DNA of 64,000 bases from Companilactobacillus heilongjiangensis. Its GTDB lineage: Bacteria; Bacillota; Bacilli; Lactobacillales; Lactobacillaceae. The position numbers were made by a program, and so were the translations under genes. The stretch lies in NCBI RefSeq assembly GCF_000831645.3, contig NZ_CP012559.1:372001-436000 (forward strand), written 5' to 3'. Every line of letters starts with the position of its first letter. The first letter of the stretch is position 1. The notes under the pieces were generated by a model, which had not been told where the DNA came from, made no database searches, and worked only from the letters and a program-made list of their open reading frames with translations. Of this stretch, positions 8,946-16,330 are shown in pieces.

Positions 8946-9356
8946 CTAATACCTATTGTTATGGTCATTTCTTTGTTGATATCTTAATAAATCACGGATT
9001 TGTTGTAAGTATTCAGTTTGTGGGTCAGGTATTTCGTCACCATTTTGATCAAACTTACTACGTGAACCGTCACGGCGCATTTTGTTCATCATCTTAACGA
9101 TCATAAAGACTACAAACATAATGATTAGGAAATTGATTAATGCGTTAATGAAATCACCAATTAAAAAGTTGGCTCCTAAGACTTGAAATTTCATATCTGA
9201 TAGATCAATTTGTCCAATAAAAAGTCCGATTAGCGGATTCAAAAGGTAAGTAGTAGTCGCTGATACTAAACTATTAAAGGCAGCACCAACGATAACACCG
9301 ACAGCTAAGTCAACAACAGTACCACGGGAAATAAATTCTTGAAATTCCTTAAACAT
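8946..9356 (-). CDS. mscL: Large-conductance mechanosensitive channel
   Basis: Homopentameric membrane channel that opens on hypo-osmotic shock to release solutes. The protein starts MFKEFQEFISRGTVVDLAVG and continues VIVGAAFNSLVSA, the pore-lining TM1 helix with its Gly/Ala pattern; the second TM helix is the FINALINFLIIMFVVFMIVK stretch, followed by a charged C-terminal bundle. I set the start at ATG 9356 because GGAG precedes it; the frame stays open upstream only by chance through repeat copy 5, and that extension (RSLVRLQTEVRDR...) is not MscL. Length 136 aa is normal. The gene is bracketed by repeat copies 4 and 5. Confidence 0.95.
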   Translation of the reverse strand: MFKEFQEFISRGTVVDLAVGVIVGAAFNSLVSATTTYLLNPLIGLFIGQIDLSDMKFQVLGANFLIGDFINALINFLIIMFVVFMIVKMMNKMRRDGSRSKFDQNGDEIPDPQTEYLQQIRDLLRYQQRNDHNNRY

Positions 9357-9401
9357 TCTCGCTAAATCTCCTTCATTGATAGTATCTAAATAAAAGTTAT
9401 A

Positions 9402-9585
9402 CAGCTCCAGAGATGAGAACATTTGCCTGCTATGCGGACCGGCCCGAGCCAGAGTGCGGTCTCGAACCTCGGTTTGAAGCCTTACCAAAGACCGGTAAGT
9501 CTCCAAACACGCCCGGTGGTGTAACAGCTAAAGCTGTAACGCCACACCCACAGCGGGTAAATGTTCTCATCTCTTCCGCCTAATT
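9402..9585 (+). repeat. Cloverleaf intergenic repeat, copy 5 (F)
   Basis: Lies 46 bases upstream of the divergent mscL start, so it may fall within the mscL leader or promoter. Ends CAGCTCCAG and TTCCGCCTAATT; arms AGATGAGAACATTTGCC / GGGTAAATGTTCTCATCT. H1 CCGAGCC/GGTCTCG, H2 CTTACC/GGTAAG, H3 ACAGCTAAAGCTGT. Confidence 0.9.
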
Positions 9586-9779
9586 AAGACTAATTTGGCA
9601 GATGTGAAATCTGGTTTAGTTCTTTCGACTTTCAAATAGAACCTGTTTCAAAGTACAAGATTCACTTTACTATATTTTTGAAAAAATTAAAGAGCAGTAA
9701 TTGTTTTTTATTTAAATTTTAATAGAGGATAGAAAAAGTTGCCTTGTCGTAAGGTGCCTTGGAGGAACTGTTGAAATAA

Positions 9780-9824
9780 AAAAAGCAATCCACCGGAATT
9801 TAATTCTAGTGAATTGCTTTTAGA
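9780..9824. terminator. Orphan hairpin terminator in the copy 5/6 spacer
   Basis: AAAAGCAATCCAC (9781-9793) / GTGAATTGCTTTT (9809-9821), one mismatch, A and T flanks. No recognisable gene reads into it from the left; it can terminate the minus-strand glycerol-3-phosphate gene reading through copy 6. The rest of 9586-9876 shows nothing else I can name. Confidence 0.55.
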
Positions 9825-9876
9825 TTATTTGAATATCAATATCTCTGAATACTTTTATACTCAATTAGTAACGATT

Positions 9877-9983
9877 AATTAGTCGGAAGAGCTGGGAAAT
9901 ATTTGTGTGCTGAGACTTGAGACCGTACTTTGGCTCAAGTCGTTCCGCACAGCTTGAGAATATTTCCCATCTCTGTAGACGGG
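9877..9983 (-). repeat. Cloverleaf intergenic repeat, copy 6 (R, deletion form)
   Basis: Only about 107 bp. Retains the outer arms GAGCTGGGAAATATTTGTG / ..GAGAATATTTCCCATCTC and one hairpin, ACTTGAGACC..GGCTCAAGT (H1). H2 and H3 are cleanly missing, as if each hairpin were a removable module. Confidence 0.85.
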
Positions 9984-9987
9984 ATAT

Positions 9988-11688
9988 TTAAATTTTATTT
10001 TTAAGATATTCCGCATATTTCTTTTTGACATCACTCAGATCAGTCAACGCTAATTTCTGGTTAACTTCATCTGTCATATCCTGTTTAGTGTCATCGTCCC
10101 AGTTATAGTATTTAGTCATGTAATCAATAACGGCAGTTTTGACACTCTTCATGTGGCTGATATCAAATAACATTTGACTGCTACGGCGAAGTAGATAGTC
10201 GATTGGATGTTCAACCATTTCAAACTCAAGTCCATAATTCAACATTGCCCAGTCGATTCGTGGTAAACGAGCTTTCGTTTTGGTTTCAGGCAATAGGCGA
10301 TAAACATCGAGAACATTTGAGCCGTAACGTTGAACTAGTTTTTCGGCGTCTTCTCGATCGAGGTCATAGTTGATAATACCTTCGTGAACTTCTTGATCAA
10401 AGAAATCCATCCAGCCATTGTCGCCACCGACATCACCGCCAGATAAAGCTAAATCTTGGGTGATGGTAGCTTTGAATTCATAGTCGGTTTCAAATGCTAA
10501 TTGTTGTGCTACACGGTCGACAATTTTTTCAGCCATCTTACGATAACCAGTTAATTTACCGCCGGCAATGGAAAGAAGGTCGGAATCGGATTGGAAAATC
10601 TCATCTTTACGAGAAATTTCAGAAGGAGATTTGCCTTCTTCTTGAATTAAAGGACGAACGCCTGACCAGCCACTTTCAACATCATCGGGTGTTAAATATT
10701 GTGGTAAATCAAACATTTCGTTGGCAGCTGCTAGGATATATGTCACATCAGTTGCGGTGATATTTGGTTCCTTTGGATCTTCAGTCCATGTTGTATCAGT
10801 CGTACCGATGTAAGTTTTGCCTTCACGCGGAATTGCGAACATCATGCGTCCATCGTGGAAAGGTGTATCGAAGTAGACGGAGTTAGAAATTGGAAACTTT
10901 TCATGGTCGATAACTAAATGAACTCCTTTGGTCAAGTGTAGATGCTTGCCTTTATTGGAGTCATCCATTTGTCTAATTTCATCAACCCAAGGGCCACAAG
11001 CATTGACGACCTTTTTAGCATGAATCTCGCCAGTTGAGCCATCAATGAGATTCTTGAAAATGACGCCACAGATTTTATTGTTGGCATCATACAACAAGCC
11101 AGTTGCTTTAACATAATTGGCAATTAGAGCACCATTCTCGTTGGCCTTCTTCAAAACTTCTAGTGTCAGACGGGCATCGTCAGTTCGATATTCGACGTAG
11201 ACACCCGAACCCTTTAAGTTTTCACCCTTTAAGTATGGTTCACGTTCCAAAGTTTCGTGTGGATTGAGCATATATTTACGTTCGGAGCGTTTAACTTCAG
11301 CCAAGCGGTCGTAAACGTCCAAGCCAATTGCAGTTGAAAATGGTCCAAAAGTTCCGTCATCATAAAATGGCAACATCATTTTTAGTGGAGTCGTAACGTG
11401 TGGAGCATTGTTATAAACTAAAGCTCTTTCGCTGCCGACTTCATGAACTTCTTTAATAGCAGCTTGTTTGAGGTAACGGAGTCCACCATGGACTAATTTA
11501 GTCGAGCGGCTTGAGGTACCGGAAGCAAAATCACGCATTTCAATTAATCCAGTTTGAATATTTCTGGTTTGGGCATCGAGTGCAATACCACTACCAGTAA
11601 TACCGCCACCGATTACTAACAAATCCAATACTTGGTCCTGCATTTGTTGCAGGTTATCTGATCTCGTTTTGTTGGAAAATTCTGTCAT
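9988..11688 (-). CDS. glpD: Glycerol-3-phosphate dehydrogenase/oxidase (FAD-dependent)
   Basis: Oxidises sn-glycerol 3-phosphate to dihydroxyacetone phosphate with FAD. The FAD dinucleotide-binding motif VIGGGITGSGIALDAQTR is near residue 30, followed by GTSSRSTKLVHGGLRYL; a second conserved segment is IGTTDTTW. At 566 aa it lacks the insertion of about 50 residues that makes the H2O2-forming GlpO oxidases of streptococci and enterococci about 608 aa, so a GlpD-type dehydrogenase is slightly favoured; electron acceptor not decidable from sequence. Start ATG 11688 has AGGAGG five to six bases upstream. Single gene, no glpK or glpF beside it. Confidence 0.85.
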   Translation of the reverse strand: MTEFSNKTRSDNLQQMQDQVLDLLVIGGGITGSGIALDAQTRNIQTGLIEMRDFASGTSSRSTKLVHGGLRYLKQAAIKEVHEVGSERALVYNNAPHVTTPLKMMLPFYDDGTFGPFSTAIGLDVYDRLAEVKRSERKYMLNPHETLEREPYLKGENLKGSGVYVEYRTDDARLTLEVLKKANENGALIANYVKATGLLYDANNKICGVIFKNLIDGSTGEIHAKKVVNACGPWVDEIRQMDDSNKGKHLHLTKGVHLVIDHEKFPISNSVYFDTPFHDGRMMFAIPREGKTYIGTTDTTWTEDPKEPNITATDVTYILAAANEMFDLPQYLTPDDVESGWSGVRPLIQEEGKSPSEISRKDEIFQSDSDLLSIAGGKLTGYRKMAEKIVDRVAQQLAFETDYEFKATITQDLALSGGDVGGDNGWMDFFDQEVHEGIINYDLDREDAEKLVQRYGSNVLDVYRLLPETKTKARLPRIDWAMLNYGLEFEMVEHPIDYLLRRSSQMLFDISHMKSVKTAVIDYMTKYYNWDDDTKQDMTDEVNQKLALTDLSDVKKKYAEYLKNKI

Positions 11689-11801
11689 GATACCCTCCTG
11701 TATTTCACACATTTTGGCAAATTAAGCATAATCTCATCGGCCAGTAATTGCACAAATAAAATATCAAAATAGGCTAGTTATTATTCTAATAACCGAAAGT
11801 T

Positions 11802-11983
11802 GCCGTTTCCAGAGCTGAGAGTATTCATTCTGCTGCGCGGTACGGTTCGAGCCAAAGTGCGGTCTCGAACCTCGGTTGAAGCCTCGCAAACCCCGCGAGT
11901 CTCCAACACGTCCGGTGGTGTAAGAGCTAAAGCTCTAACGCCACTTTCGCAGCAGATGAATACTCTCAGCTCTTCCAACTAAT
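11802..11983 (+). repeat. Cloverleaf intergenic repeat, copy 7 (F, unpaired)
   Basis: Ends GCCGTTTCCAG and TTCCAACTAATT. Arms GAGCTGAGAGTATTCAT / ATGAATACTCTCAGCTC are perfectly complementary. H1 TCGAGCC/GGTCTCGA, H2 CCTCGC/GCGAG (other copies have CTTACC/GGTAAG), H3 AGAGCTAAAGCTCT. No R partner. Confidence 0.9.
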
Positions 11984-12135
11984 TTATTACGTTGATGATG
12001 AACAAATAAAGAATCGCAAATAATGAATTCAGGAACATTAAAAAAATACTTTTAGACTTGCTATAACAATGTTCATATCAGGTTCTCAACTTTCAATCTT
12101 TAGTTTAATAAAATTATGTAAAAGTTGAAAGCGTT

Positions 12136-13479
12136 TTAGTGAACGATTTTGTCATTATGGATATGTTTTTGGAATTTTTCGTAATCGTCGCTAAAAATAT
12201 CGTCAGAATGTTGAATCAACATGGATTTAGGGAAGTAGAAACGTTCGTCGCCTAAAATTTTACCGGTTAAGGCATTGACCAGGCGGCTGACTGTTGAAAG
12301 CTCAATCAATGAACCATCGTCTTGCATGATTTCAATCTGAGTTCGACTCTTGTTGGAATTAGGATTGTAAACGTCATAAGGCAAATCGTAACTTGTATTA
12401 GTAGCGGTGTAATAGTCTTTATCAAAACCAACGTTTTCAACTATTTGAGCTAACTGTGGCAACATGTGCTCAGTTTTATTGTCGTATTCAGCGGACTTAA
12501 ATGGCTTACGTGATAAGAAACGGTAGGATAGATCCTTGAGAATCTCATCAGGATAACTTTGCCAAAGGGTAAAGTAAGTATTTAAGATGCCATCATCAAG
12601 CAACAAATAATCGTTGATCGTAACTTTGTTTTCGAAAAACGGAATCAAGAGACTAGGCATTTCGAATCCGTTCATATGGTTGTGCTCATAGAGGTCTTTG
12701 GCACGTTGCAGTAACTTAGTCAAGACAACTTCCATACCTCGTGAGACGGGATGAAAATAGACCTGTTGATACATCTGGAAGCGACTGACGATATAATCCT
12801 CGACCGCATGCATTCCATCATTGTCAAAAGCAATTCCGCCTTTGTATGGACGCATAACTCGCAGAATACGTGTGAGATCGAACATTCCGTATTTAGTACC
12901 AGTGAAATAGGCATCACGTAAGAGGTAATCCATTCGATCAGCATCAACTTGACTAGAAATCATTTGGACAACTTGGGGATTTGGATATGTGTGAGCAATA
13001 ACACCAGCAACTTTTTCTGGAAAGTCATCTGAAACTTGGCGTAAAACAGCATTGATTTCAGTTTCTGGTGAAGTGATAATTCTTTGAGTCCACATTTCGT
13101 GGTCAGTATTGAAGATATGTTCAAAAGTATGCGAGTAAGCACCGTGGCCGACATCATGCAGCAAGGCAGCACACAAAGCTACGATACGTTCGTTGTCATC
13201 CCAGAGACCATCGCCTGGAGTTTTGGTTGGATAATTGCGTTGAAAGTTATCGCAAATTTGGCGTGTGATTTCGTAAACACCCATACAATGTGTGAAACGA
13301 GAATGTTCAGCACCTTGGAAAGTAAAGGATGACGTTCCCAATTGTTTAACACGACGGAGACGTTGGAATTCTTTAGTGTTGATCAAGTCGAGAATAACTT
13401 TATGTTGAATATGAATGTAGTTGTGAATTGGATCGCGGAAAACTTTTTCTCGTGGTAACATTTCGATATTGTATGGCAT
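12136..13479 (-). CDS. HD-domain phosphohydrolase (YwfO-like, dNTPase-related)
   Basis: Metal-dependent HD-superfamily hydrolase of 447 aa, close to the YwfO/EF1143 group, whose studied members hydrolyse deoxynucleoside triphosphates. Metal ligands are visible: His64 in SRFTHCMG, the His108-Asp109 pair in ALLHDVGHGAYSHTFEH, and the downstream QVDADRMDYLLRD. N-terminal VFRDPIHNYIHI is a family hallmark. Its start overlaps the stop of the upstream lipL-like gene (TAATG), so the two are translated together. In Bacillus ywfO and ywfL are near neighbours too. The true substrate is not known here. Confidence 0.85.
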   Translation of the reverse strand: MPYNIEMLPREKVFRDPIHNYIHIQHKVILDLINTKEFQRLRRVKQLGTSSFTFQGAEHSRFTHCMGVYEITRQICDNFQRNYPTKTPGDGLWDDNERIVALCAALLHDVGHGAYSHTFEHIFNTDHEMWTQRIITSPETEINAVLRQVSDDFPEKVAGVIAHTYPNPQVVQMISSQVDADRMDYLLRDAYFTGTKYGMFDLTRILRVMRPYKGGIAFDNDGMHAVEDYIVSRFQMYQQVYFHPVSRGMEVVLTKLLQRAKDLYEHNHMNGFEMPSLLIPFFENKVTINDYLLLDDGILNTYFTLWQSYPDEILKDLSYRFLSRKPFKSAEYDNKTEHMLPQLAQIVENVGFDKDYYTATNTSYDLPYDVYNPNSNKSRTQIEIMQDDGSLIELSTVSRLVNALTGKILGDERFYFPKSMLIQHSDDIFSDDYEKFQKHIHNDKIVH

Positions 13480-14291
13480 TATTTTTCCTCCAAAATAATT
13501 TTGTTACGTTTTATTAAATCAGTTAATGTAGTATTATAAGCCTTTTGGTAAGGCTCGGAGTTTTGAATAATAAAAAATTCTTCACGGTTAATTTGGTAGT
13601 GAGCAGCCAGCACATCAAGAATTTGTTGCTTAGCTTGAGCAATGGAAAGCTTTCGATCCAACAAAGTGTCGAGGTTTTCCATCGCCTGCAAGTCAATTTC
13701 TGGATATTCAAACTTTTCATGCTTGGGAAAGTTGCTGACTTCATAAAAATCTTTCATCAGTTGGCTACGTTGCTTTTGGTCGCCATTGATACTAATGTAG
13801 GCCATGACAGCCACTGCATTGCCAGCCCGTCGTTGCGAAATACCCGCAAACTTTTTACCATTGATACTGAGGTCATAAGTTCCAGGACAGTAGGAATGAG
13901 TAATTTCACCAGTCTCAATTTGAGTCGAGAAAGCTTGTTTTAATAAGGAATGCATTTTTTCATATGCATCATCGATTAAGAGATTGTCCTTGTCTGGCAA
14001 AAAAATCGTACAGTTGAGGATACCTTCATCAGTCACAACACCCAAACCACCGGAGTTACGTAAGTAAAAGAGATAATCTTTTTCCGACAGCATTTCCAGA
14101 CCAGCTTGCAAATTATGTAGTCGCTTGTCTTGCATTCCTAGGATGACAGTTGGTGGCGTTGTCCAGAAGTGAAGCACAGGTTGACGATTCTCGGAGACAA
14201 ATTTTAAAATAGCACCAGTGTCTGAAAATGGAACAAGCATATCTTTGTTAGAGCTTATTTTTTGGTCGTATAATATAATAGTATTGTTCAC
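13479..14291 (-). CDS. lipL: Octanoyl/lipoyl transferase of the LplA/LipL family
   Basis: A 270-aa member of the biotin/lipoate ligase-like fold. The best match is Bacillus YwfL/LipL, which moves octanoyl groups from GcvH to E2 subunits through a cysteine thioester. The likely catalytic Cys135 sits in HSYCPGTYDLS, followed by the substrate-loop Lys in INGKKFAGISQRR. RNSGGLGVVTDEGILN corresponds to the conserved RxSGG core. Starts at GTG 14291; the Shine-Dalgarno (GAAGAAGTG) is weak. An ordinary lipoate-protein ligase cannot be fully excluded. Overlaps the HD gene by one base. Confidence 0.8.
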   Translation of the reverse strand: MNNTIILYDQKISSNKDMLVPFSDTGAILKFVSENRQPVLHFWTTPPTVILGMQDKRLHNLQAGLEMLSEKDYLFYLRNSGGLGVVTDEGILNCTIFLPDKDNLLIDDAYEKMHSLLKQAFSTQIETGEITHSYCPGTYDLSINGKKFAGISQRRAGNAVAVMAYISINGDQKQRSQLMKDFYEVSNFPKHEKFEYPEIDLQAMENLDTLLDRKLSIAQAKQQILDVLAAHYQINREEFFIIQNSEPYQKAYNTTLTDLIKRNKIILEEK

Positions 14292-14338
14292 TTGATCACT
14301 TCTTCGTTTTTTTGTTGTTATCGTTGTTATTGAAGGAT

Positions 14339-14517
14339 GCCGCCTCCGGTCGTCAGGAATTTTCGCCTGCTATGAGGACCGACTTGAGCCAAGGTCTCAA
14401 GTCTCGCTTTGAAGCCTTGCCATAGTTCGGCAAGTCTCCAAAGTCGCCCTGTGGTGTAATGGCTAAAGCCATAACGCCACCTCCATAGCTGGTGAAATTC
14501 CTGGCGACCGGAGGCTA
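14339..14517 (+). repeat. Cloverleaf intergenic repeat, copy 8 (F)
   Basis: Ends GCCGCCTCCGG and CCGGAGGCTAG. Arms GGTCGTCAGGAATTTTCGCC / GGTGAAATTCCTGGCGACC. H1 GACTTGAG/CTCAAGTC (other copies GTGCGAG/CTCGCGC), H2 CTTGCC/GGCAAG, H3 TGGCTAAAGCCA. Sits upstream of the divergent lipL; pairs with copy 9. Confidence 0.9.
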
Positions 14518-14582
14518 GAGTATTTAAAAATTCATCCGTTCCTTCCTTGGATTTGATGCATTAGTAGTTACTTGAGGATTAA

Positions 14583-14691
14583 TCAACTCTGGTGTTTGAT
14601 AAAACACTTCTTTAGTTGCAGTCGATTCCAAATGATACGAGATAATAATTTTCGTAGTATTTAGAATCGACTGCAATATTCAGAGAGTTGA
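14583..14691. other. Independent nested hairpin in the copy 8/9 spacer
   Basis: Stem segments TCAACTCT (14583-14590)/AGAGTTGA (14684-14691), TTGCAGTCGATTC (14616-14628)/GAATCGACTGCAA (14664-14676) and an inner ATACGA/TCGTAGTAT. The 13-bp stem is perfect. It shares no sequence with the 26-copy family. Could be a small RNA or a decayed mobile element. Confidence 0.6.
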
Positions 14692-14802
14692 TTTAAACAC
14701 ACATTTCTTAGTAAAGAACATAACGAATTTATTAACACTTAATAGTAAAATATTCATTGAAGGTTGGATGCAAAAGTATCAAACTAAGACATTCGTTCAA
14801 AG

Positions 14803-14986
14803 AATTAGTCGGAGGGTTTGAGAATATTTACCGGCTGTGGGTGTGGCGTTACGGCTTTAGCCGTTACACCACCGGGCGAGTTTGGAGACTTGCGAACTTT
14901 GCAAGGCTTCAAACCGAGGTTCGAGACCGCACTTCGGCTCGGACCGTTCCGCATAGCAGGTAAATGTTCTCAAACCCGGAGACGGC
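14803..14986 (-). repeat. Cloverleaf intergenic repeat, copy 9 (R)
   Basis: Begins AATTAGTCGGA, ends GGAGACGGC. Arms GGGTTTGAGAATATTTACC / GGTAAATGTTCTCAAACCC. H3 CGGCTTTAGCCG, H2 CTTGCGAAC..GCAAGG, H1 TCGAGACCG..GGCTCGGA. Ends about 40 bases before the ywiB-like gene, so may lie in its leader. Confidence 0.9.
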
Positions 14987-15024
14987 TTACAAATATAATT
15001 TTATCATGTAGAGGCAGTAGGGTA

Positions 15025-15465
15025 TTGGAAAATAATAGTTTTGATATAAATGTCCAATTAAATATTGAGACATTGCAATCGGGAGAATTAACGCATACCA
15101 AAATTTCTGAACCGGGTAAATTTACTCAAATAGGAAATTCAATTTATTTAAGATTTAACGAAAGTCTAGAAAATAATGATAAGGCTTCAATCTTAGTTAA
15201 AATTACGGAAAAGGGTGAAATTCATGTTAAACGTGTCGCCAAATCGACTAATTTAGCATCTTTACTTTATTTCACTCATCAAGAACACAACACAGGCCAC
15301 TTGGAAACGGAATATGGTGTTTTACCTTTAGACACTTATACCAAGGATTCGAAGGTCGAAATTGTAAGTAATCCGCTTTCTGGAAAAATAAACATTGATT
15401 ATGACTTGATTTACGACAATAATGTAATAGGTAATTATAAGTTTAGATTGATTTTTGGCGCTTAG
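15025..15465 (+). CDS. DUF1934 (YwiB-like) beta-barrel protein
   Basis: A 146-aa protein of the DUF1934 family (Bacillus YwiB), predicted small beta-barrel, biochemical function unknown. Matching features are the TQIGNSIYLRFNE segment, the GEIHVKR strand and the C-terminal LSGKINIDYDLIYDNNVIGNYKFRL. There is no in-frame ATG at the right place; I choose TTG 15025, ten bases after AGAGG. The frame remains open upstream through repeat copy 9, which is artefactual. Its position just before rpoE and pyrG agrees with the ywiB-rpoE neighbourhood in Bacillus. Confidence 0.75.
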   Translation: MENNSFDINVQLNIETLQSGELTHTKISEPGKFTQIGNSIYLRFNESLENNDKASILVKITEKGEIHVKRVAKSTNLASLLYFTHQEHNTGHLETEYGVLPLDTYTKDSKVEIVSNPLSGKINIDYDLIYDNNVIGNYKFRLIFGA

Positions 15466-15511
15466 GTCTATATCATTATAAGTAAGACGCTGCGAAAGGA
15501 CGTGTACACGT

Positions 15512-16165
15512 TTGAAGTTTGACAAATTCAAGGATCAAAACAAAGACGAACTCTCATTGATCGAGGTCGCTTATGAGATTCTAAACAACAATAAAAAAGA
15601 AGTAATGAATTTCTCAGATATCATTAATGAAATTCAAGATTATTTGGGTAAGTCTGATACAGATATTAAGGAAGCACTTCCTCAATTCTATACAGATTTA
15701 AATAACGACGGTAGTTTTCTTTCACTCGGCGAAAATGTTTGGGGTCTACGTAAGTGGTATCCATATGATTCAGTCGATGAAGAAGTAAATCACCCTGAGG
15801 ATAATGGTACCGAAAATACTCACAAAGCTGCTCAAAAGGTTAATGCCTTCTTGAGTGACGATGATGTAGATGATGATGTTGTCGATTATGACGATGACAC
15901 TGATTTGAATGTGACTGATATGGATGATGACGACGAAACTGACGGTTCATCAGACAATGGTCCAGACTTATCTAAGTTTACTAATTCTGATTTAACATCT
16001 GTTGATGACGACGATGATGATGATGAACATGATGACGGTCTTGAAGATGGTATCGAAGGCCAATTATCAGAGTTTGACGCTGACGACGACGATGAAGATA
16101 TCGATCTTTCTGATGACGATGATGACGACGACGATGATGATGACGAAGAAGACGAAGATAAATAA
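15512..16165 (+). CDS. rpoE: DNA-directed RNA polymerase delta subunit
   Basis: Delta displaces nucleic acids from RNA polymerase and speeds recycling, and increases sensitivity to initiating NTP levels. The N-terminal HARE-HTH domain (about residues 1-90) reads SLIEVAYEILNNNKK, FYTDLNNDGSFLSLGENVWGLRKW. The rest is an intrinsically disordered, extremely acidic tail ending in long runs of Asp with a few Glu, a polyanion typical of delta. At 217 aa it is longer than the usual 170-190, because of the Asp runs (GAT/GAC repeats at 16000-16160). Start TTG 15512 after GAAAGGA. pyrG follows behind its own promoter. Confidence 0.93.
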   Translation: MKFDKFKDQNKDELSLIEVAYEILNNNKKEVMNFSDIINEIQDYLGKSDTDIKEALPQFYTDLNNDGSFLSLGENVWGLRKWYPYDSVDEEVNHPEDNGTENTHKAAQKVNAFLSDDDVDDDVVDYDDDTDLNVTDMDDDDETDGSSDNGPDLSKFTNSDLTSVDDDDDDDEHDDGLEDGIEGQLSEFDADDDDEDIDLSDDDDDDDDDDDEEDEDK

Positions 16166-16188
16166 GTTTACTTTTTTGAATTAAAAGT

Positions 16189-16217
16189 TTGACGACTCGA
16201 ACATATCACGGTATTAT
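16189..16217 (+). promoter_or_regulatory. pyrG promoter with GGG start site
   Basis: TTGACG (16189-16194), 17-base spacer, TATTAT (16212-16217). The expected start is at 16225, where the transcript would begin GGGCTC, the initial sequence needed for reiterative G addition in CTP-sensing pyrG leaders. Confidence 0.75.
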
Positions 16218-16224
16218 ATAGTTC

Positions 16225-16286
16225 GGGCTCTATTAGATAGACAAATTCAAGTTCCCTGTTCATGCTGAATAGGGGACTTTTTTATT
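16225..16286 (+). promoter_or_regulatory. pyrG leader attenuator (CTP-sensing type)
   Basis: Transcript start GGGCTC at 16225, then a terminator hairpin GTTCCCT (16251-16257)/AGGGGAC (16271-16277) and a T-run. In Bacillus and Lactococcus, low CTP causes extra G residues at the 5' end; these pair with the C/U-rich 5' side of the terminator and prevent termination. All the needed parts are present here; the mechanism itself is inferred. Confidence 0.75.
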
Positions 16287-16330
16287 TTTGTGAGTAAGAA
16301 ATCCCTAGAATTAATATGTGGAGGAAATCT

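Noticed and set aside
9357-9506. N-terminal extension of mscL and similar reading frames across repeats (for example 11781-11978, 14818-15024, 29747-29995, 52747-52929)
   Set aside because: They translate repeat sequence into recurrent peptides such as VRDRTLARAGPHSR; frame openness is a by-product of repeat composition, with no ribosome binding site.
12000-12135. Possible hairpin with CTTTCAA/TTGAAAG downstream of the HD gene
   Set aside because: Only seven pairs with a large loop and no T-run; too weak to list.
16000-16165. GAT/GAC-rich tract at the end of rpoE as a microsatellite or assembly artefact
   Set aside because: It encodes the acidic Asp/Glu tail expected for the delta subunit and keeps the frame.
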